A DNA stretch of 62,636 nt from Alistipes sp. (GCA_017416915.1 JAFQAN010000010.1:1-62636), one strand, 5' to 3'; counted from the stretch's first letter, positions 1 to 10,020 are shown. Notes: generated by a model from the sequence alone, not told the origin. Made by a program: numbers and translations.

Positions 1-2426
1 GCACCATTGTTGATAGAAGAGATACCCTTGATAGTACCAGAGCCTTGTGCTACGGTCTCAGCACCATAAGATGCGTACTTCGACGAGAATACAACGAACT
101 TGTTGCCCTCGGCATCCTCGATGTTGATAGAGGTGTGCTTATCATCTACAACCCAGGTCTTCGAGAGGTCGGCAGAGGCAACCTGAACACCCTCGATAGC
201 GATATACTGACCCTCGTACTTGTTGGCGAGGAAGTCTGCCATAGTAACGGTCTTAGGCTCTACGGTGTTGCCTGTCGAAACGGTAGTAATCTTGTCGAGT
301 GCCAAGCCGCTAATCTGCACAGCGCCGTTGTAATCGCCAATAGTTGCACCGCTAAGGTCAATCTGTACCTTTGTACCGAATGCCAACTCGTGGTTAGCAG
401 CCAAGTAGAACTGCAAGCCGCCAGTGCTGTCCTGAACGTAGAGACCCTTCTTCGAAGTGAGGTTGTTAAGCTCCATATTCGAAATAACAACACCCTCGAT
501 AACTGCCGACGAGATAGTTGCGCCATTACCCAACGCCAAAACCTCAGCGATAGTAGTTACATCGCCAGGAGTAGGATCAGGAGTAGGATCGGGATCGGGC
601 GTAGGCTCAGTGCCAAGAGGCTCGTCGGTAAGCTTCATACCGCAAACGATAACACGCGGAGCGATGTCGGGTGCTTGTCCAGTATAAGTGTTAAGGGCGA
701 AATCTGTGTTTGTGCAGAACTCAATAGTAGAGGTAGCGGTAAGACCTGTCAGCTGTACTGAGTAGTGGTCGCTATCGGCAAAAGTAAGCGCCGTGTAGGG
801 AGGATTGCCCGTTACACCATCATTGCCAGCGAGAGCTACCGACTGAACAGCACCACCATCTACACGGAAGTAGAGAGTAGCCGAAGTACCCTTCCAAGCA
901 GAAGCGTAGAAGTTGAGATACTTGTCGCCCGATACACCAACAGCAGCCGAGGTAAACTTACCCTCTTGCTGGCCCTTACCCAACTTGAAGCCAGTTACAG
1001 CGTTATTGCCAATAGTTGTTGTACCGTGGCCATAAACAGCATTTGTGCTATCATCTGCCGAGCATACGAAGGCTACATCCGAAGCGTAGGGACCCTCTGC
1101 GGGAGAGGGAGTAGGCTCCTCGCCGCCACCCGAACCAGGAACGAGCGATACGAAGATAGCATCCTTACCCTGAGGTGTGCCTTGGTACGACGTACGAACA
1201 GTCTGAACAGTGATAGTATCACCCTTCTTCGCGCCAGACTCTGCCCAGTACTTCTGCTCGCCAGTGGGTGAGCAAAGACCATAGATATACACGGTGCCAG
1301 TCTCGTCAGTAAGGTCGAAGTTACCATAAGTGGTGTTTGCCACGTTGGTAATCTCACCTGTAAGCTCGTAGATAGTATCATCCTCAGCAGCAGCCAAGAA
1401 CTCGGCAACGGTTACCTTCTTAACCGTGGGAGCCTCGCCAGCTTCAAGGGTGATTTGCTGACCACCATTACCTGTTTCGAGCTTAACATCGTCGAGACGA
1501 TATACCGAAGCAACAGATGCGGTAAACTTGATATAGAGGGTCTCGGGAACAGTAGTCAAAGTGAAGTCGGCAGTTGCCACATTCCAACGACCAGGCTCTG
1601 TGCCAGCGAAGGTAAACTCAACCTGTGTCCAAGCATAGCTATCCATTGAGAGGTATGCCTTGAACTCCTCGGTAGAGAAGGTGCTATCGCCATCCTGAGT
1701 GTACTTCTCGCTACCGAACGTAAGACGGAGATTAGACTGCTCAGCGGTAAGAGCCAAGCCCTCTACAACAAACTGTGCAGATGAGCCGAAGAAGATGTTA
1801 TTAGAGCCAGAGCCAGCATAGTCCGAGAAGCTACTATTAGAGGTAGAGTTAGCTCGCACCGAAACGCCCTTACCAGAGTATGTTACATTCTCGGCAGCAG
1901 GACCTGTCGGGTTAGCATAATCGGTAAACTGGTCGATATAGGGCCAAGAGCTACCCTCCTTACCGTAGGTTTTAGTAGCCTCCTTGCCATCGAAGTTGTC
2001 GTAGTAGAGAGCTACAACTTCAACAGGGACATCCTCGGTAGCCGACTGCGCAACCTTAACCTTCTTAGTCTCCCAGCCGCCATAGGTGGGGTGCAAAGCG
2101 ATAACCTTGATGGTCGCCTCACGAATAGCACCCGTATCATTGGCGGGAACAGAGACAGTAAGCGATGCGTCGCCATTTCCATTCATAGGGGTAACAGTTA
2201 CCCAATCAGCGCCCGTTACATAATCAACCTCCACCTTCCAAGCGGCGTTTGATGTAACAGCAAGCGTCTGGCTACCCTCCTCGTTAGAGAAGTTTAGCGA
2301 TGAGACTGAAACCTCCACGGTGGGATCAGCAGCCTCAGGCTCGTCATTCTCGCAAGCGACAAAACCAAGAGCAACGCCCAAGGTCAGCGCAACAGCGAAA
2401 AACGATTTGAAAACTTTGTTTAACAT
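1..2426 (-). CDS. Large secreted multidomain lipoprotein (BACON and DUF5689-like), 3' end outside window
   Basis: The frame is open from an ATG at 2426 down to base 1, so about 808 codons are present and the C terminus is missing. The N terminus is a lipoprotein signal with lipobox FVAC (Cys25), followed by ENDEPE. Residues about 30-130 read as a BACON-type beta-sandwich. Next is a domain starting YYDNFDG that resembles choice-of-anchor or jelly-roll modules. An OB-fold-like domain follows (TGEITNVANTTYGNF), then a second beta domain, a TPDPDPTPDPTP linker and a DUF5689-like OB domain. Each of these is a common module of surface lipoproteins in gut Bacteroidota, where BACON is usually taken to be a carbohydrate- or mucin-binding spacer. 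The catalytic or ligand-binding part, if any, would lie in the missing C terminus. Domain names are by resemblance; the lipoprotein call is firm. Confidence 0.8.
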   Translation of the reverse strand, partial: MLNKVFKSFFAVALTLGVALGFVACENDEPEAADPTVEVSVSSLNFSNEEGSQTLAVTSNAAWKVEVDYVTGADWVTVTPMNGNGDASLTVSVPANDTGAIREATIKVIALHPTYGGWETKKVKVAQSATEDVPVEVVALYYDNFDGKEATKTYGKEGSSWPYIDQFTDYANPTGPAAENVTYSGKGVSVRANSTSNSSFSDYAGSGSNNIFFGSSAQFVVEGLALTAEQSNLRLTFGSEKYTQDGDSTFSTEEFKAYLSMDSYAWTQVEFTFAGTEPGRWNVATADFTLTTVPETLYIKFTASVASVYRLDDVKLETGNGGQQITLEAGEAPTVKKVTVAEFLAAAEDDTIYELTGEITNVANTTYGNFDLTDETGTVYIYGLCSPTGEQKYWAESGAKKGDTITVQTVRTSYQGTPQGKDAIFVSLVPGSGGGEEPTPSPAEGPYASDVAFVCSADDSTNAVYGHGTTTIGNNAVTGFKLGKGQQEGKFTSAAVGVSGDKYLNFYASAWKGTSATLYFRVDGGAVQSVALAGNDGVTGNPPYTALTFADSDHYSVQLTGLTATSTIEFCTNTDFALNTYTGQAPDIAPRVIVCGMKLTDEPLGTEPTPDPDPTPDPTPGDVTTIAEVLALGNGATISSAVIEGVVISNMELNNLTSKKGLYVQDSTGGLQFYLAANHELAFGTKVQIDLSGATIGDYNGAVQISGLALDKITTVSTGNTVEPKTVTMADFLANKYEGQYIAIEGVQVASADLSKTWVVDDKHTSINIEDAEGNKFVVFSSKYASYGAETVAQGSGTIKGISSINNG

Positions 2427-2530
2427 AATTAATTGGTATTAAAAGGTTTATATAAGGAATTAAGTAAAATTTTCGTTTACATTTTCCATTAATATCTACC
2501 CCAATTATCTTTTAGATAATTAGGCAACGA

Positions 2531-2562
2531 CAAATATACAACGAAATTCTCAAATTGAGAAA
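2531..2562 (-). promoter_or_regulatory. Probable promoter of the lipoprotein gene with an overlapping palindrome
   Basis: On the minus strand TATATTTG (2538-2531) fits the Bacteroidota -7 element and would give a leader of about 100 nt before the ATG at 2426. Just upstream lies the perfect palindrome TTCTCAAATTGAGAA (2548-2562), in the place where a regulator could block or recruit polymerase. No good -33 TTG is seen at 19-20 nt. Confidence 0.5.
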
Positions 2563-2665
2563 TATATTTACGCATTTTAAGCAATACTTAACACATTTGA
2601 AAATGAAGAGTAACAACATAACAAAATAGTTGCACTATTTTTTTGAACGACACCGAGCAATTATC

Positions 2666-2696
2666 TTGCATATATCCGCGAAAAAGAGTATATTTG
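2666..2696 (+). promoter_or_regulatory. ruvB promoter
   Basis: TTG at 2666-2668, a 20-nt gap and TATATTTG at 2689-2696 match the Bacteroidota -33/-7 consensus. The ATG is 22 nt downstream. Confidence 0.65.
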
Positions 2697-2718
2697 CGTG
2701 ATATAAACGAAATGGACT

Positions 2719-3735
2719 ATGGGAGTAGATAGAAATATGCGAAACATAGAGAGCGACAAGGAGTTTGAGAACCGCATACGCCCACAAGCGTTACACAATT
2801 TTGCGGGTCAAGACAAGATTGTTGCAAACCTCAAAGTCTTCATCAAGGCGGCGCTGATGCGTGGCGACTCTCTCGACCACGTGCTTCTGCACGGCCCCCC
2901 AGGATTGGGCAAGACGACCCTTGCCAACATCATAGCCAACGAGATGGGCGCACAGCTAAAAGTTACGTCGGGACCTGTTCTCGACAAACCTGGCGATCTG
3001 GCGGGTCTGCTGACAAACCTAAATCCAGGAGACGTACTCTTCATCGACGAGATACACCGTCTAAGCCCCATTGTCGAGGAGTATCTATACTCGGCGATGG
3101 AGGATTACAAGATTGACATCGTCTTAGACAAAGGTCCAGCGGCACGCTCCATACAGATTGAGCTTGCGCCATTTACGCTTGTAGGTGCAACAACACGTAG
3201 TGGTCTGCTAACTGCCCCACTGCGCGCTCGTTTCGGTATTCAGTGCCATTTGGAGTACTACGATGCACCGATACTATCAAACATCGTAAAACGCTCAGCC
3301 TCGATTCTCGACATCTCGATAGATGAGGATGCAGCACTCGAAATTGCCCTGCGCTCACGAGGCACTCCACGTATTGCCAACGCCCTATTAAGGCGAGTAC
3401 GCGACTTTGCGATGGTCGAGGGTGAGGGTCATATCGACATCGACATTACGCGAGTTGCACTCACCGCCCTCAATATCGACTCTCGTGGATTAGACCAGAT
3501 GGACAACAAGATTTTGGCAACCATAATAGAGAAGTTCAACGGCGGTCCCGTCGGTCTTAACACCGTAGCAACTGCCGTAAGCGAGGAGGCTGGCACAATC
3601 GAGGAGGTCTATGAACCGTTCCTCATAAAGGAGGGTTTCTTAAAGCGAACACCACGCGGAAGAGAGGCGACAGAGTTAGCCTACAAGCACCTCGGATATG
3701 CTTTCGGTAACAGCGAGGAACAATCTCTGTTTTAA
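2719..3735 (+). CDS. ruvB: Holliday junction branch migration helicase RuvB
   Basis: The motor of the RuvAB complex, which drives branch migration of Holliday junctions in recombination and repair. The 338-residue product has Walker A GPPGLGKT (59-66), Walker B LFIDEIH (107-113), the sensor region [20 protein letters not shown] and the C-terminal winged-helix end [19 protein letters not shown]. Length is normal for the family. The partner ruvA lies 35 kb away at 38640, so the two are not in an operon here. A nearby upstream ATG at 2712 runs into a stop at once, which supports the start used; an internal Met at residue 7 is the only alternative. Confidence 0.97.
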   Translation: MGVDRNMRNIESDKEFENRIRPQALHNFAGQDKIVANLKVFIKAALMRGDSLDHVLLHGPPGLGKTTLANIIANEMGAQLKVTSGPVLDKPGDLAGLLTNLNPGDVLFIDEIHRLSPIVEEYLYSAMEDYKIDIVLDKGPAARSIQIELAPFTLVGATTRSGLLTAPLRARFGIQCHLEYYDAPILSNIVKRSASILDISIDEDAALEIALRSRGTPRIANALLRRVRDFAMVEGEGHIDIDITRVALTALNIDSRGLDQMDNKILATIIEKFNGGPVGLNTVATAVSEEAGTIEEVYEPFLIKEGFLKRTPRGREATELAYKHLGYAFGNSEEQSLF

Positions 3736-3780
3736 TACATTACGTACAGCAAACATCTGAACAAACAGACAGCAAACAAC

Positions 3781-3820
3781 AACGAAATAGCCCGAGTGTA
3801 ATACTCGGGCTATTTCGTTT
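3781..3820. terminator. Bidirectional terminator between ruvB and the V-ATPase operon
   Basis: A perfect 16-bp stem (3781-3796 with 3804-3819), 7-nt loop TGTAATA, with T-rich sequence on both strands. It lies between two converging genes and would serve both. Confidence 0.85.
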
Positions 3821-3835
3821 ATTTTGACTATAAAG

Positions 3836-4414
3836 TTACTCGGTAACCTCCTGAGCAGCTGCCTCAAACTCAACAGCGTCCTGCTCAGCAGCAGGTGCCT
3901 CAGCAACGACCTCAGTCTTAGCCTCTGCAACCTCAGCAGCCTCAGCCTCAGCCAACTTAACGGGGTCGATAGCACCTGCCAAAAGGAAGGTAGCAGCAAC
4001 ACCCAAGATAGCGTACAACTCGGGGAAAGCGGCGAGGATAAGAGTCTTACCCATCACGTCGTTACCGTTACCGATAGCTGCGATACCGTTAGCACAAACC
4101 TTAGCCTGGAACAAAGCCGACGACAAGGTTACGATAGCCATCAAAAGACCTGCACCAAAGATACCAACACCGGTAATCAAAGGCATATCCTCTACAAGGA
4201 AGGCATTAACCATAAAGAAGCCTACGAAACCGTAGAGACCCTGCGAACCGGGGAGAGCCGAGAGAATCATATAGCTACCGAAAGCACCGCTATTCTTCTT
4301 CATAGCGCCAACAGCAGCCATACCACAACGTGCGGTAGCAACGGCAGAAGCCAAACCAGAAATACCCACCATAAGGGCAACGCCTAAATAAGCAAAAATC
4401 AATGCTGTACTCAT
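3836..4414 (-). CDS. atpK: V-type ATPase subunit K (rotor c-ring, two-hairpin form)
   Basis: Proteolipid that forms the membrane rotor ring and carries the transported ion. The 192-residue product has four membrane helices, i.e. two fused hairpins. The ion-site residues of the Enterococcus hirae NtpK Na+ site have counterparts: Leu54, Ser57, Gln58 and Tyr61 in LPGSQGLY, Gln103 in ALFQAKV and Glu132 in PELYAILG. This points to Na+ rather than H+ transport (inference from established NtpK structures). Unusually, the protein continues about 40 residues beyond the last helix as an Ala/Glu/Val-rich acidic tail. It is the last gene of the operon, 39 nt after atpI, and is followed by a strong terminator. 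Confidence 0.93.
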   Translation of the reverse strand: MSTALIFAYLGVALMVGISGLASAVATARCGMAAVGAMKKNSGAFGSYMILSALPGSQGLYGFVGFFMVNAFLVEDMPLITGVGIFGAGLLMAIVTLSSALFQAKVCANGIAAIGNGNDVMGKTLILAAFPELYAILGVAATFLLAGAIDPVKLAEAEAAEVAEAKTEVVAEAPAAEQDAVEFEAAAQEVTE

Positions 4415-4453
4415 AATTGTTTAAGTTTTAATTTGTTAATTATTATTTGTTTA

Positions 4454-6310
4454 TTATTTCATTTTTCTTACAGGGTCGAACGAGCGCTGACTCATCTCGA
4501 AACCTGCGTTCTTATAAAACTCGACAAAGGTCAGACGCATAGGATGCACGAACGACGAAATTGCCGACATAAAGAGATTGATACCGTGACCGATAAGCAA
4601 GATAACCGATGCTCCGACAATCTGCAAAGCAACAACGTACCAAGCCGACTCACCGATACCCTCCGAAAGTCCCGACAGACCCAATGCCAACGAGTTGAAT
4701 ACCTGCGCCAACACACCGCCCGACAAGCCGATAGCAAACAGACGGATATAGCTGAGTACATCACTCAACAGACCTGTAATGTTATTATAAGCATCCCACA
4801 GACCTGCGCCGACATTGATAAGCGGGTTACGCTTAACATTATTAAGCACAAGCATAAAGACTGCACCAATACCTACCAAAGCATAGAATATGGGCGACGA
4901 GGCATCAAAGCCAGGAATACCCAAACCAAACATCGGCAAACCGACAGCAACAGAGCCCGACAGAATGATTATAAACCATCCGAGCAGACCAAAGCACGAT
5001 GTGATACCAAAGAGCTTAGTCTGCATATAGATATTGATTGCCATACCTACAAGTATCTGGAACACGCCGATAGCCAATGCAATAGAGAAGAACTGGTTGG
5101 GGAAGTCGAGGAACGGCGTAGGCTCGCCAGCCTTGTAACCCAATAGTTGCGGTATGCTCATACCGAATAACGAACCGGTATATAGACCGAAAACGACTGT
5201 TGCCGAAGCACATACAATCGAGAGCCAAGCGGCCTGACGCAACTTGGGTCCGCCCTTTTTAAGCAACATCAAACCCACAGCCAATAGCACTGCGCCATAG
5301 CCTGCGTCGTTAAGACATATTGCAAAGAAGAGCATATAGAAGACACCAAAGATGCCTGTCAAATCCAGCGTGCCATACTTAGGCAACGAATACATAGCGC
5401 CAATAAGCTCGAACAGACGTGCGAACTTATTGTTTTTCAGCTTTACGGGCGCATCGTCGTCGATAGTGGCATCGCGACGCATATATACCAAGTTGGGATA
5501 CTCCTGCATAAGAGCATCTACCCTCTCGGCGGTCTCAGCCTCAGCCCAGCCCTCCAAGATGACCAACTCGCCATCGGCCTCGCGCTGTGCCATAGCATCA
5601 ACCTTCAAGCCCTGTAACTGCTCCATAAGCGTTGCTCTCTGCGCATCTATAAGCTCAACAGATTGAGCGGCGCGCGAGAACTCGACATTAAGTGCCTCGA
5701 CCTGCTTAGACAGCTGCTCGCTCTCGCGACGGAGTGCTTGACTATCCATTCGCGGCAAGCGTACCTCCTGACCATCTATAACAATAGGTGCATCGTCGGT
5801 AGCAACAACTACGAAGTAGCTAAGCGACTGTGTGCGACCAATCTCAACAACGGTCATCGTCTCACTCCACTCCGTAAACATCTTATCGAAAGTTGCAGGC
5901 TGAGTGGTAAAGTAGCGCAACGTAACACCGCGCTCTGCAAGCTTGCGAACATCATCCTCGGTGAAGCTACCCCACGGGGCAACCTCCTCGGCAAGTTTGT
6001 CCAAACGGGCAATCTCCTGTTGTAGGCGCACTCGCTCATCACGTGCTGCGAGATAGGCATCGTATGCCTCCTTACCCGAAGCAAAAGCCTCAGCATCAGC
6101 CTTATACTCCTCTGACTTTGCAAACGACTTTAAGTACTCAACAGCCTTGTTGTGAGCATCAATCTCCGTAAGCAACGTGCGGTCGCCCTCCGAAGGCTCC
6201 CAGCCCGTAGTGGTAATATCGACAAGACCGAGGTCGCGAAGTCTCTCGATGAAGTTCTCCTGCTCACCAGCCCAGAGAACTATATCGTAACGAACCATTT
6301 TACTGATCAT
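4454..6310 (-). CDS. atpI: V-type ATPase subunit I (stator a-subunit)
   Basis: Membrane stator subunit that provides the ion half-channels and holds the peripheral stalk. The 618-residue product has a long cytoplasmic N-terminal half with coiled-coil segments (about residues 85-120 and 190-250) and a membrane C-terminal half with about seven or eight helices. These include the segment SDVLSYIRLFAIGLSGGVLA, which holds the conserved Arg facing the c-ring. The ATG overlaps the stop of atpD (ATGA), so the two are translationally coupled. Length is typical for bacterial/archaeal subunit I. Confidence 0.94.
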   Translation of the reverse strand: MISKMVRYDIVLWAGEQENFIERLRDLGLVDITTTGWEPSEGDRTLLTEIDAHNKAVEYLKSFAKSEEYKADAEAFASGKEAYDAYLAARDERVRLQQEIARLDKLAEEVAPWGSFTEDDVRKLAERGVTLRYFTTQPATFDKMFTEWSETMTVVEIGRTQSLSYFVVVATDDAPIVIDGQEVRLPRMDSQALRRESEQLSKQVEALNVEFSRAAQSVELIDAQRATLMEQLQGLKVDAMAQREADGELVILEGWAEAETAERVDALMQEYPNLVYMRRDATIDDDAPVKLKNNKFARLFELIGAMYSLPKYGTLDLTGIFGVFYMLFFAICLNDAGYGAVLLAVGLMLLKKGGPKLRQAAWLSIVCASATVVFGLYTGSLFGMSIPQLLGYKAGEPTPFLDFPNQFFSIALAIGVFQILVGMAINIYMQTKLFGITSCFGLLGWFIIILSGSVAVGLPMFGLGIPGFDASSPIFYALVGIGAVFMLVLNNVKRNPLINVGAGLWDAYNNITGLLSDVLSYIRLFAIGLSGGVLAQVFNSLALGLSGLSEGIGESAWYVVALQIVGASVILLIGHGINLFMSAISSFVHPMRLTFVEFYKNAGFEMSQRSFDPVRKMK

Positions 6311-6921
6311 ACATTAGGCTCCTCCATAGCCTCGGCTTGCGCCTGTCGTGTTTTAACAATCTTCTGCGCCGACTTACTGAGGTTCTCTTCATCCTCCATA
6401 AAGCGCTTAATCTTACGTATGGCATCCTCATAACCAGGTATTTGCACCTTCTCGTAGAGGTTTACCTTCTGAGTAGTTTTGCGTCGTGCATAGTCCAAGA
6501 GTTCCATCTTACGGTTGTAAATCTCGAACTCGATGCCCAATCTCGACATCTGCTTCAAGACCCTAATACCCTCGGCGTACCAAACAGGCGCCGAAAAGAG
6601 GTCGTAAGCCTTCTCCTTATATACAATATCATTTAATATAGGTATGCACACGCCCGCAATCTTCTGCGATGCAAGCACCACATCCTCGATGCGGATTAGA
6701 TCACAATCAAACTCTCCCCACAGCTGAACCATATAGTCATAGCGAGCAATAAGCTCGTCAAGCTCCTTACGGTAAGCCAGTGCAGAGTCCTTCGCACGTT
6801 TAACCTCCATACGCAACGCACTCTCCTTACTCTTGATGGTCGGAAGAGCATTCTTGCGTATTTTGAGCTGTTTGTTCAGCTCGCCGAGCGAAGTCTTATT
6901 ATACTGAAATTTGATTGCCAT
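6307..6921 (-). CDS. atpD: V-type ATPase subunit D (central stalk)
   Basis: Central rotor shaft that couples catalysis in A3B3 to the c-ring. The 204-residue product is mostly long alpha-helix, beginning MAIKFQYNKTSLGELNKQL, with a second long helix near the C terminus, as in the coiled coil of the D/gamma family. It overlaps atpI by four bases and starts 9 nt after atpB. Confidence 0.92.
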   Translation of the reverse strand: MAIKFQYNKTSLGELNKQLKIRKNALPTIKSKESALRMEVKRAKDSALAYRKELDELIARYDYMVQLWGEFDCDLIRIEDVVLASQKIAGVCIPILNDIVYKEKAYDLFSAPVWYAEGIRVLKQMSRLGIEFEIYNRKMELLDYARRKTTQKVNLYEKVQIPGYEDAIRKIKRFMEDEENLSKSAQKIVKTRQAQAEAMEEPNV

Positions 6922-6930
6922 AAGCTATTG

Positions 6931-8250
6931 TTATGCTTTCCAATATTTTTCTGCAAGCTCCTGCTTGATGCTAACCTCACCCTTAGAGAAGTACTTGGCA
7001 AAGAGCGACCAAGCGGTATCGAGCATCTGCTCAATCTCAATGTTTACATCAATCGAGAGCAACTTCTCTGAATAGTCGTGAGCAAACTTCAAGGCACGCT
7101 CATCGTAGTCCGAAAGGTCAAAACCGTTCTCCAACTTAGTCTTGGCGTTGGCGGCATCGGCATACAGACGTACGCAGGCGTTCATAACCTGAGGATGGTC
7201 CTCACGGGTCTTCTTGCCGATAACAAGCTGCTTCAAACGCGACAACGAACGGAAGGGATCGACGATAACCTTACCCGTATCTGTATCGTTACGCAAGAAG
7301 AGCTGACCCTCGGTGATATAACCCGTATTATCGGGAATAGCGTGAGTAATATCGCCACCCGACAGTGTGGTTACCGCAATAATGGTAATTGAGCCGCCAT
7401 TGGGCAACTGCACCGCCTTCTCGTAAATCTTTGCCAAATCCGAATACAACGAGCCAGGCATTGAGTCCTTCGATGGAATCTGGTCCATACGGTTAGACAC
7501 GATAGCCAAGGCATCGGCATAAAGGGTCATATCGGTCAAAAGCACGAGTACCTTCTCGCCCTTATCTACTGCGAAGTACTCAGCAGCGGTAAGCGCCATA
7601 TCGGGAACGAGCAGACGCTCTACGGGAGGGTTATCCGTCGTATTTACGAACGATACGATACGGTCCAGCGCACCAGCGTTCTCGAATACCTGCTTAAAGT
7701 AGAGGAAGTCGTCGTTGGTAAGACCCATACCGCCAAGGATAATCTTGTCGGCCTTAGCACGCAGTGCCACATTTGCCATCACAGCGTTATAGGGCTGATC
7801 GGGGTCTGCGAAGAATGGAATCTTCTGTCCCGACACGATGGTATTGTTAAGGTCAATACCCGCAATACCCGTAGCGATAAGCTCCGAAGGCTGCAAACGG
7901 CGGAATGGATTTACGGTAGGACCGCCAATCTCGCGCGCCTCACCCTCAATCTGCTCGCCACCCTCCAACGGCTCACCATAAGCATTGAAGAAGCGACCTG
8001 CCAACGCATCCGATACGCGAAGCATAGGAGGCTCACCGTGGAATACTACCTCCGAATCGGTAGCAAGACCCTCGGTACCTGCAAATACCTGCAACGTAAC
8101 CTTATCACCCATAATCTTTACCACCTGAGCCAAACGACCACCTACGGTAGCAAGCTCATCGTTACCTACGCCCGTAGCACGAAGCGTAATGGTAGCCTTG
8201 GTGATATTATCAATCTTTGTATATACTTTCTGAAATGCACGTGTTGTCAT
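6931..8250 (-). CDS. atpB: V-type ATPase subunit B (regulatory)
   Basis: Non-catalytic nucleotide-site subunit that alternates with A in the A3B3 head. The 439-residue product starts MTTRAFQKVYTKIDNI and carries the family core (GVGNDELATVGG, NPFRRLQPSELIATGIAGID). It lacks a functional Walker A P-loop, as expected for B. The end SLFAKYFSKGEVSIKQELAEKYWKA matches the family C terminus. It lies 12 nt after atpA. Confidence 0.95.
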   Translation of the reverse strand: MTTRAFQKVYTKIDNITKATITLRATGVGNDELATVGGRLAQVVKIMGDKVTLQVFAGTEGLATDSEVVFHGEPPMLRVSDALAGRFFNAYGEPLEGGEQIEGEAREIGGPTVNPFRRLQPSELIATGIAGIDLNNTIVSGQKIPFFADPDQPYNAVMANVALRAKADKIILGGMGLTNDDFLYFKQVFENAGALDRIVSFVNTTDNPPVERLLVPDMALTAAEYFAVDKGEKVLVLLTDMTLYADALAIVSNRMDQIPSKDSMPGSLYSDLAKIYEKAVQLPNGGSITIIAVTTLSGGDITHAIPDNTGYITEGQLFLRNDTDTGKVIVDPFRSLSRLKQLVIGKKTREDHPQVMNACVRLYADAANAKTKLENGFDLSDYDERALKFAHDYSEKLLSIDVNIEIEQMLDTAWSLFAKYFSKGEVSIKQELAEKYWKA

Positions 8251-8262
8251 AACTTCTCCTCC

Positions 8263-10020
8263 TTATTTTGCGAGTTTATCGTTTACTGAGGTCTCAATCT
8301 TACGGCGATAGTCGTCAAACTGCTCCGACTTCCACTCCGAGTAGTTCATCTGACGGAAGAGGTAGATAAGCTCCTTGAAGTAGAGTGCGCACTGCTCGAA
8401 ATCGGCAAAGTCGAACGACTTACGGCAAATATCAAGTACCATATTATACATCAGCTTCTGACGCTCGATGGGACAGTTAGCATCAATCGAGTCAAATGCG
8501 TCCTGCTGCAAGATAACCGAGTCGAGAAGCTCGCTCTTCCAGAAACGCTCGTGATACTCTACGGGAACACCGTCATCACCGAGGATGTTAATCTGGTCGT
8601 TAGCCTCCTTACCGCGCTGTACGATGGTCTTACCCTCATACACTGCATCAACCCAATTCTTCTCGATATGCTCGTCGAGATAGCTGCGCACCTCGGGATA
8701 CTCCAAATACTTAGAGTAAGAGTCCAGAGGGTCGATAGCGGGATAACGCTTCGAGTCGGCACGGCTCTGTGATAGAGCATAGAAACAGCGCGCCGCCTTC
8801 TTTGTAGATTCGGTAACAGGCTCTTTAAGGTTACCACCTGCGGGCGACACAGTACCAAGGAAGGTTACAGAACCCGTAGCACCATTATTCAACTTAACCA
8901 AGCCTGCACGAGCATAGAAGTTCGAGATAATTGCCGAGAGGTCCATAGGGAAGGCATCCTGACCAGGAAGCTCCTCCAAACGGTTAGACATCTCACGCAA
9001 TGCCTGAGCCCAACGCGACGTAGAGTCAGCCATAACCAACACCTTCAAGCCCATCGAGCGATAGTACTCACCGATGGTCATACCTGTATAAACTGACGCC
9101 TCACGTGCCGCAACGGGCATATTCGAGGTATTACAGATGATGATGGTACGCTCCATAAGTTTGTGTCCTGTACGAGGATCGACCAACTCGGGGAACTCGG
9201 CGAAAATCTCCACAACCTCGTTGGCACGCTCACCACAAGCGACGATGATGATAACATCTGCCTCTGCCTGCTTAGAGATAGCGTGCTGCAACACGGTCTT
9301 ACCTGCACCAAAGGGGCCAGGGATAAAGCCTGTACCACCCTCTGCCAACGGGTTAAAGGTGTCAATAGCACGAACACCTGTCTCCATCACGCGCGAGGGA
9401 CGAGGCTTCTCCGTGAAGCAGCGAATAGCCTGCTTAACGGGCCACTTCTGAACCATAGTAATATTGTACTCGTTATTGTCAGCATCAACCACAACGGCTA
9501 TCGTATCGGTAACCTTGTACTCGCCAGCTTCAACAACGCTCTTGACGGTGTATGCACCCTGCATAACGAAGGGGACCATAATCTTGTGCATCACCCACTG
9601 CTCCTTAACCTCGCCAAGCCAATCGCCAGCAGTAACCTTATCGCCAACCTTTGCAAGGGGCTTGAAGTCCCACTTAGCATCGAAGTCGATAGGGTCGGTA
9701 ATAGAACCACGGTTGATGAACAGACCGTCCATCTTCTCCAAGTCGTTCTGCAAACCATCGTAGTTACGCGACAACAGACCAGGAGCAAGCGTAGCTTCGA
9801 GCATATGTCCCTCGAACTCCACCTTGTCGCCAATCTTCAAACCGCGTGTGCTATCGTAAACCTGCACATAGGCCTCATCGCCTATGACCTTGATGACCTC
9901 CGCCATCATGCGGGTATCACCGCAATATACGTGGCATATCTCATTCTGAGCCACCGCACCGTCCACCTTGGCGATAACGATGTTCGAGATAATACCGTTT
10001 ACACGTCCTAATGTTTTCAT
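8263..10020 (-). CDS. atpA: V-type ATPase subunit A (catalytic)
   Basis: Catalytic subunit of the V1 head. The 585-residue product has P-loop GPFGAGKT at about residues 233-240, the bulge domain typical of A subunits (residues about 110-190), the catalytic-site block VACGERANEVVEIFAEFPEL and MADSTSRWAQALREMS. Length and order of blocks match bacterial/archaeal type A. It lies 15 nt after the DUF2764 gene. In gut Bacteroidota such enzymes may work as ATP synthase or as an ion pump; the sequence does not decide this. Confidence 0.97.
   Translation of the reverse strand: MKTLGRVNGIISNIVIAKVDGAVAQNEICHVYCGDTRMMAEVIKVIGDEAYVQVYDSTRGLKIGDKVEFEGHMLEATLAPGLLSRNYDGLQNDLEKMDGLFINRGSITDPIDFDAKWDFKPLAKVGDKVTAGDWLGEVKEQWVMHKIMVPFVMQGAYTVKSVVEAGEYKVTDTIAVVVDADNNEYNITMVQKWPVKQAIRCFTEKPRPSRVMETGVRAIDTFNPLAEGGTGFIPGPFGAGKTVLQHAISKQAEADVIIIVACGERANEVVEIFAEFPELVDPRTGHKLMERTIIICNTSNMPVAAREASVYTGMTIGEYYRSMGLKVLVMADSTSRWAQALREMSNRLEELPGQDAFPMDLSAIISNFYARAGLVKLNNGATGSVTFLGTVSPAGGNLKEPVTESTKKAARCFYALSQSRADSKRYPAIDPLDSYSKYLEYPEVRSYLDEHIEKNWVDAVYEGKTIVQRGKEANDQINILGDDGVPVEYHERFWKSELLDSVILQQDAFDSIDANCPIERQKLMYNMVLDICRKSFDFADFEQCALYFKELIYLFRQMNYSEWKSEQFDDYRRKIETSVNDKLAK

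Noticed and set aside
3824-4387. 187-residue frame on the plus strand, antisense to atpK
   Set aside because: It lies wholly within a clear minus-strand gene and has a low-complexity Ser/Leu/Thr composition typical of a shadow frame.
9163-10011. 282-residue plus-strand frame antisense to atpA
   Set aside because: Shadow of the highly biased codons of atpA; no promoter, no family resemblance.
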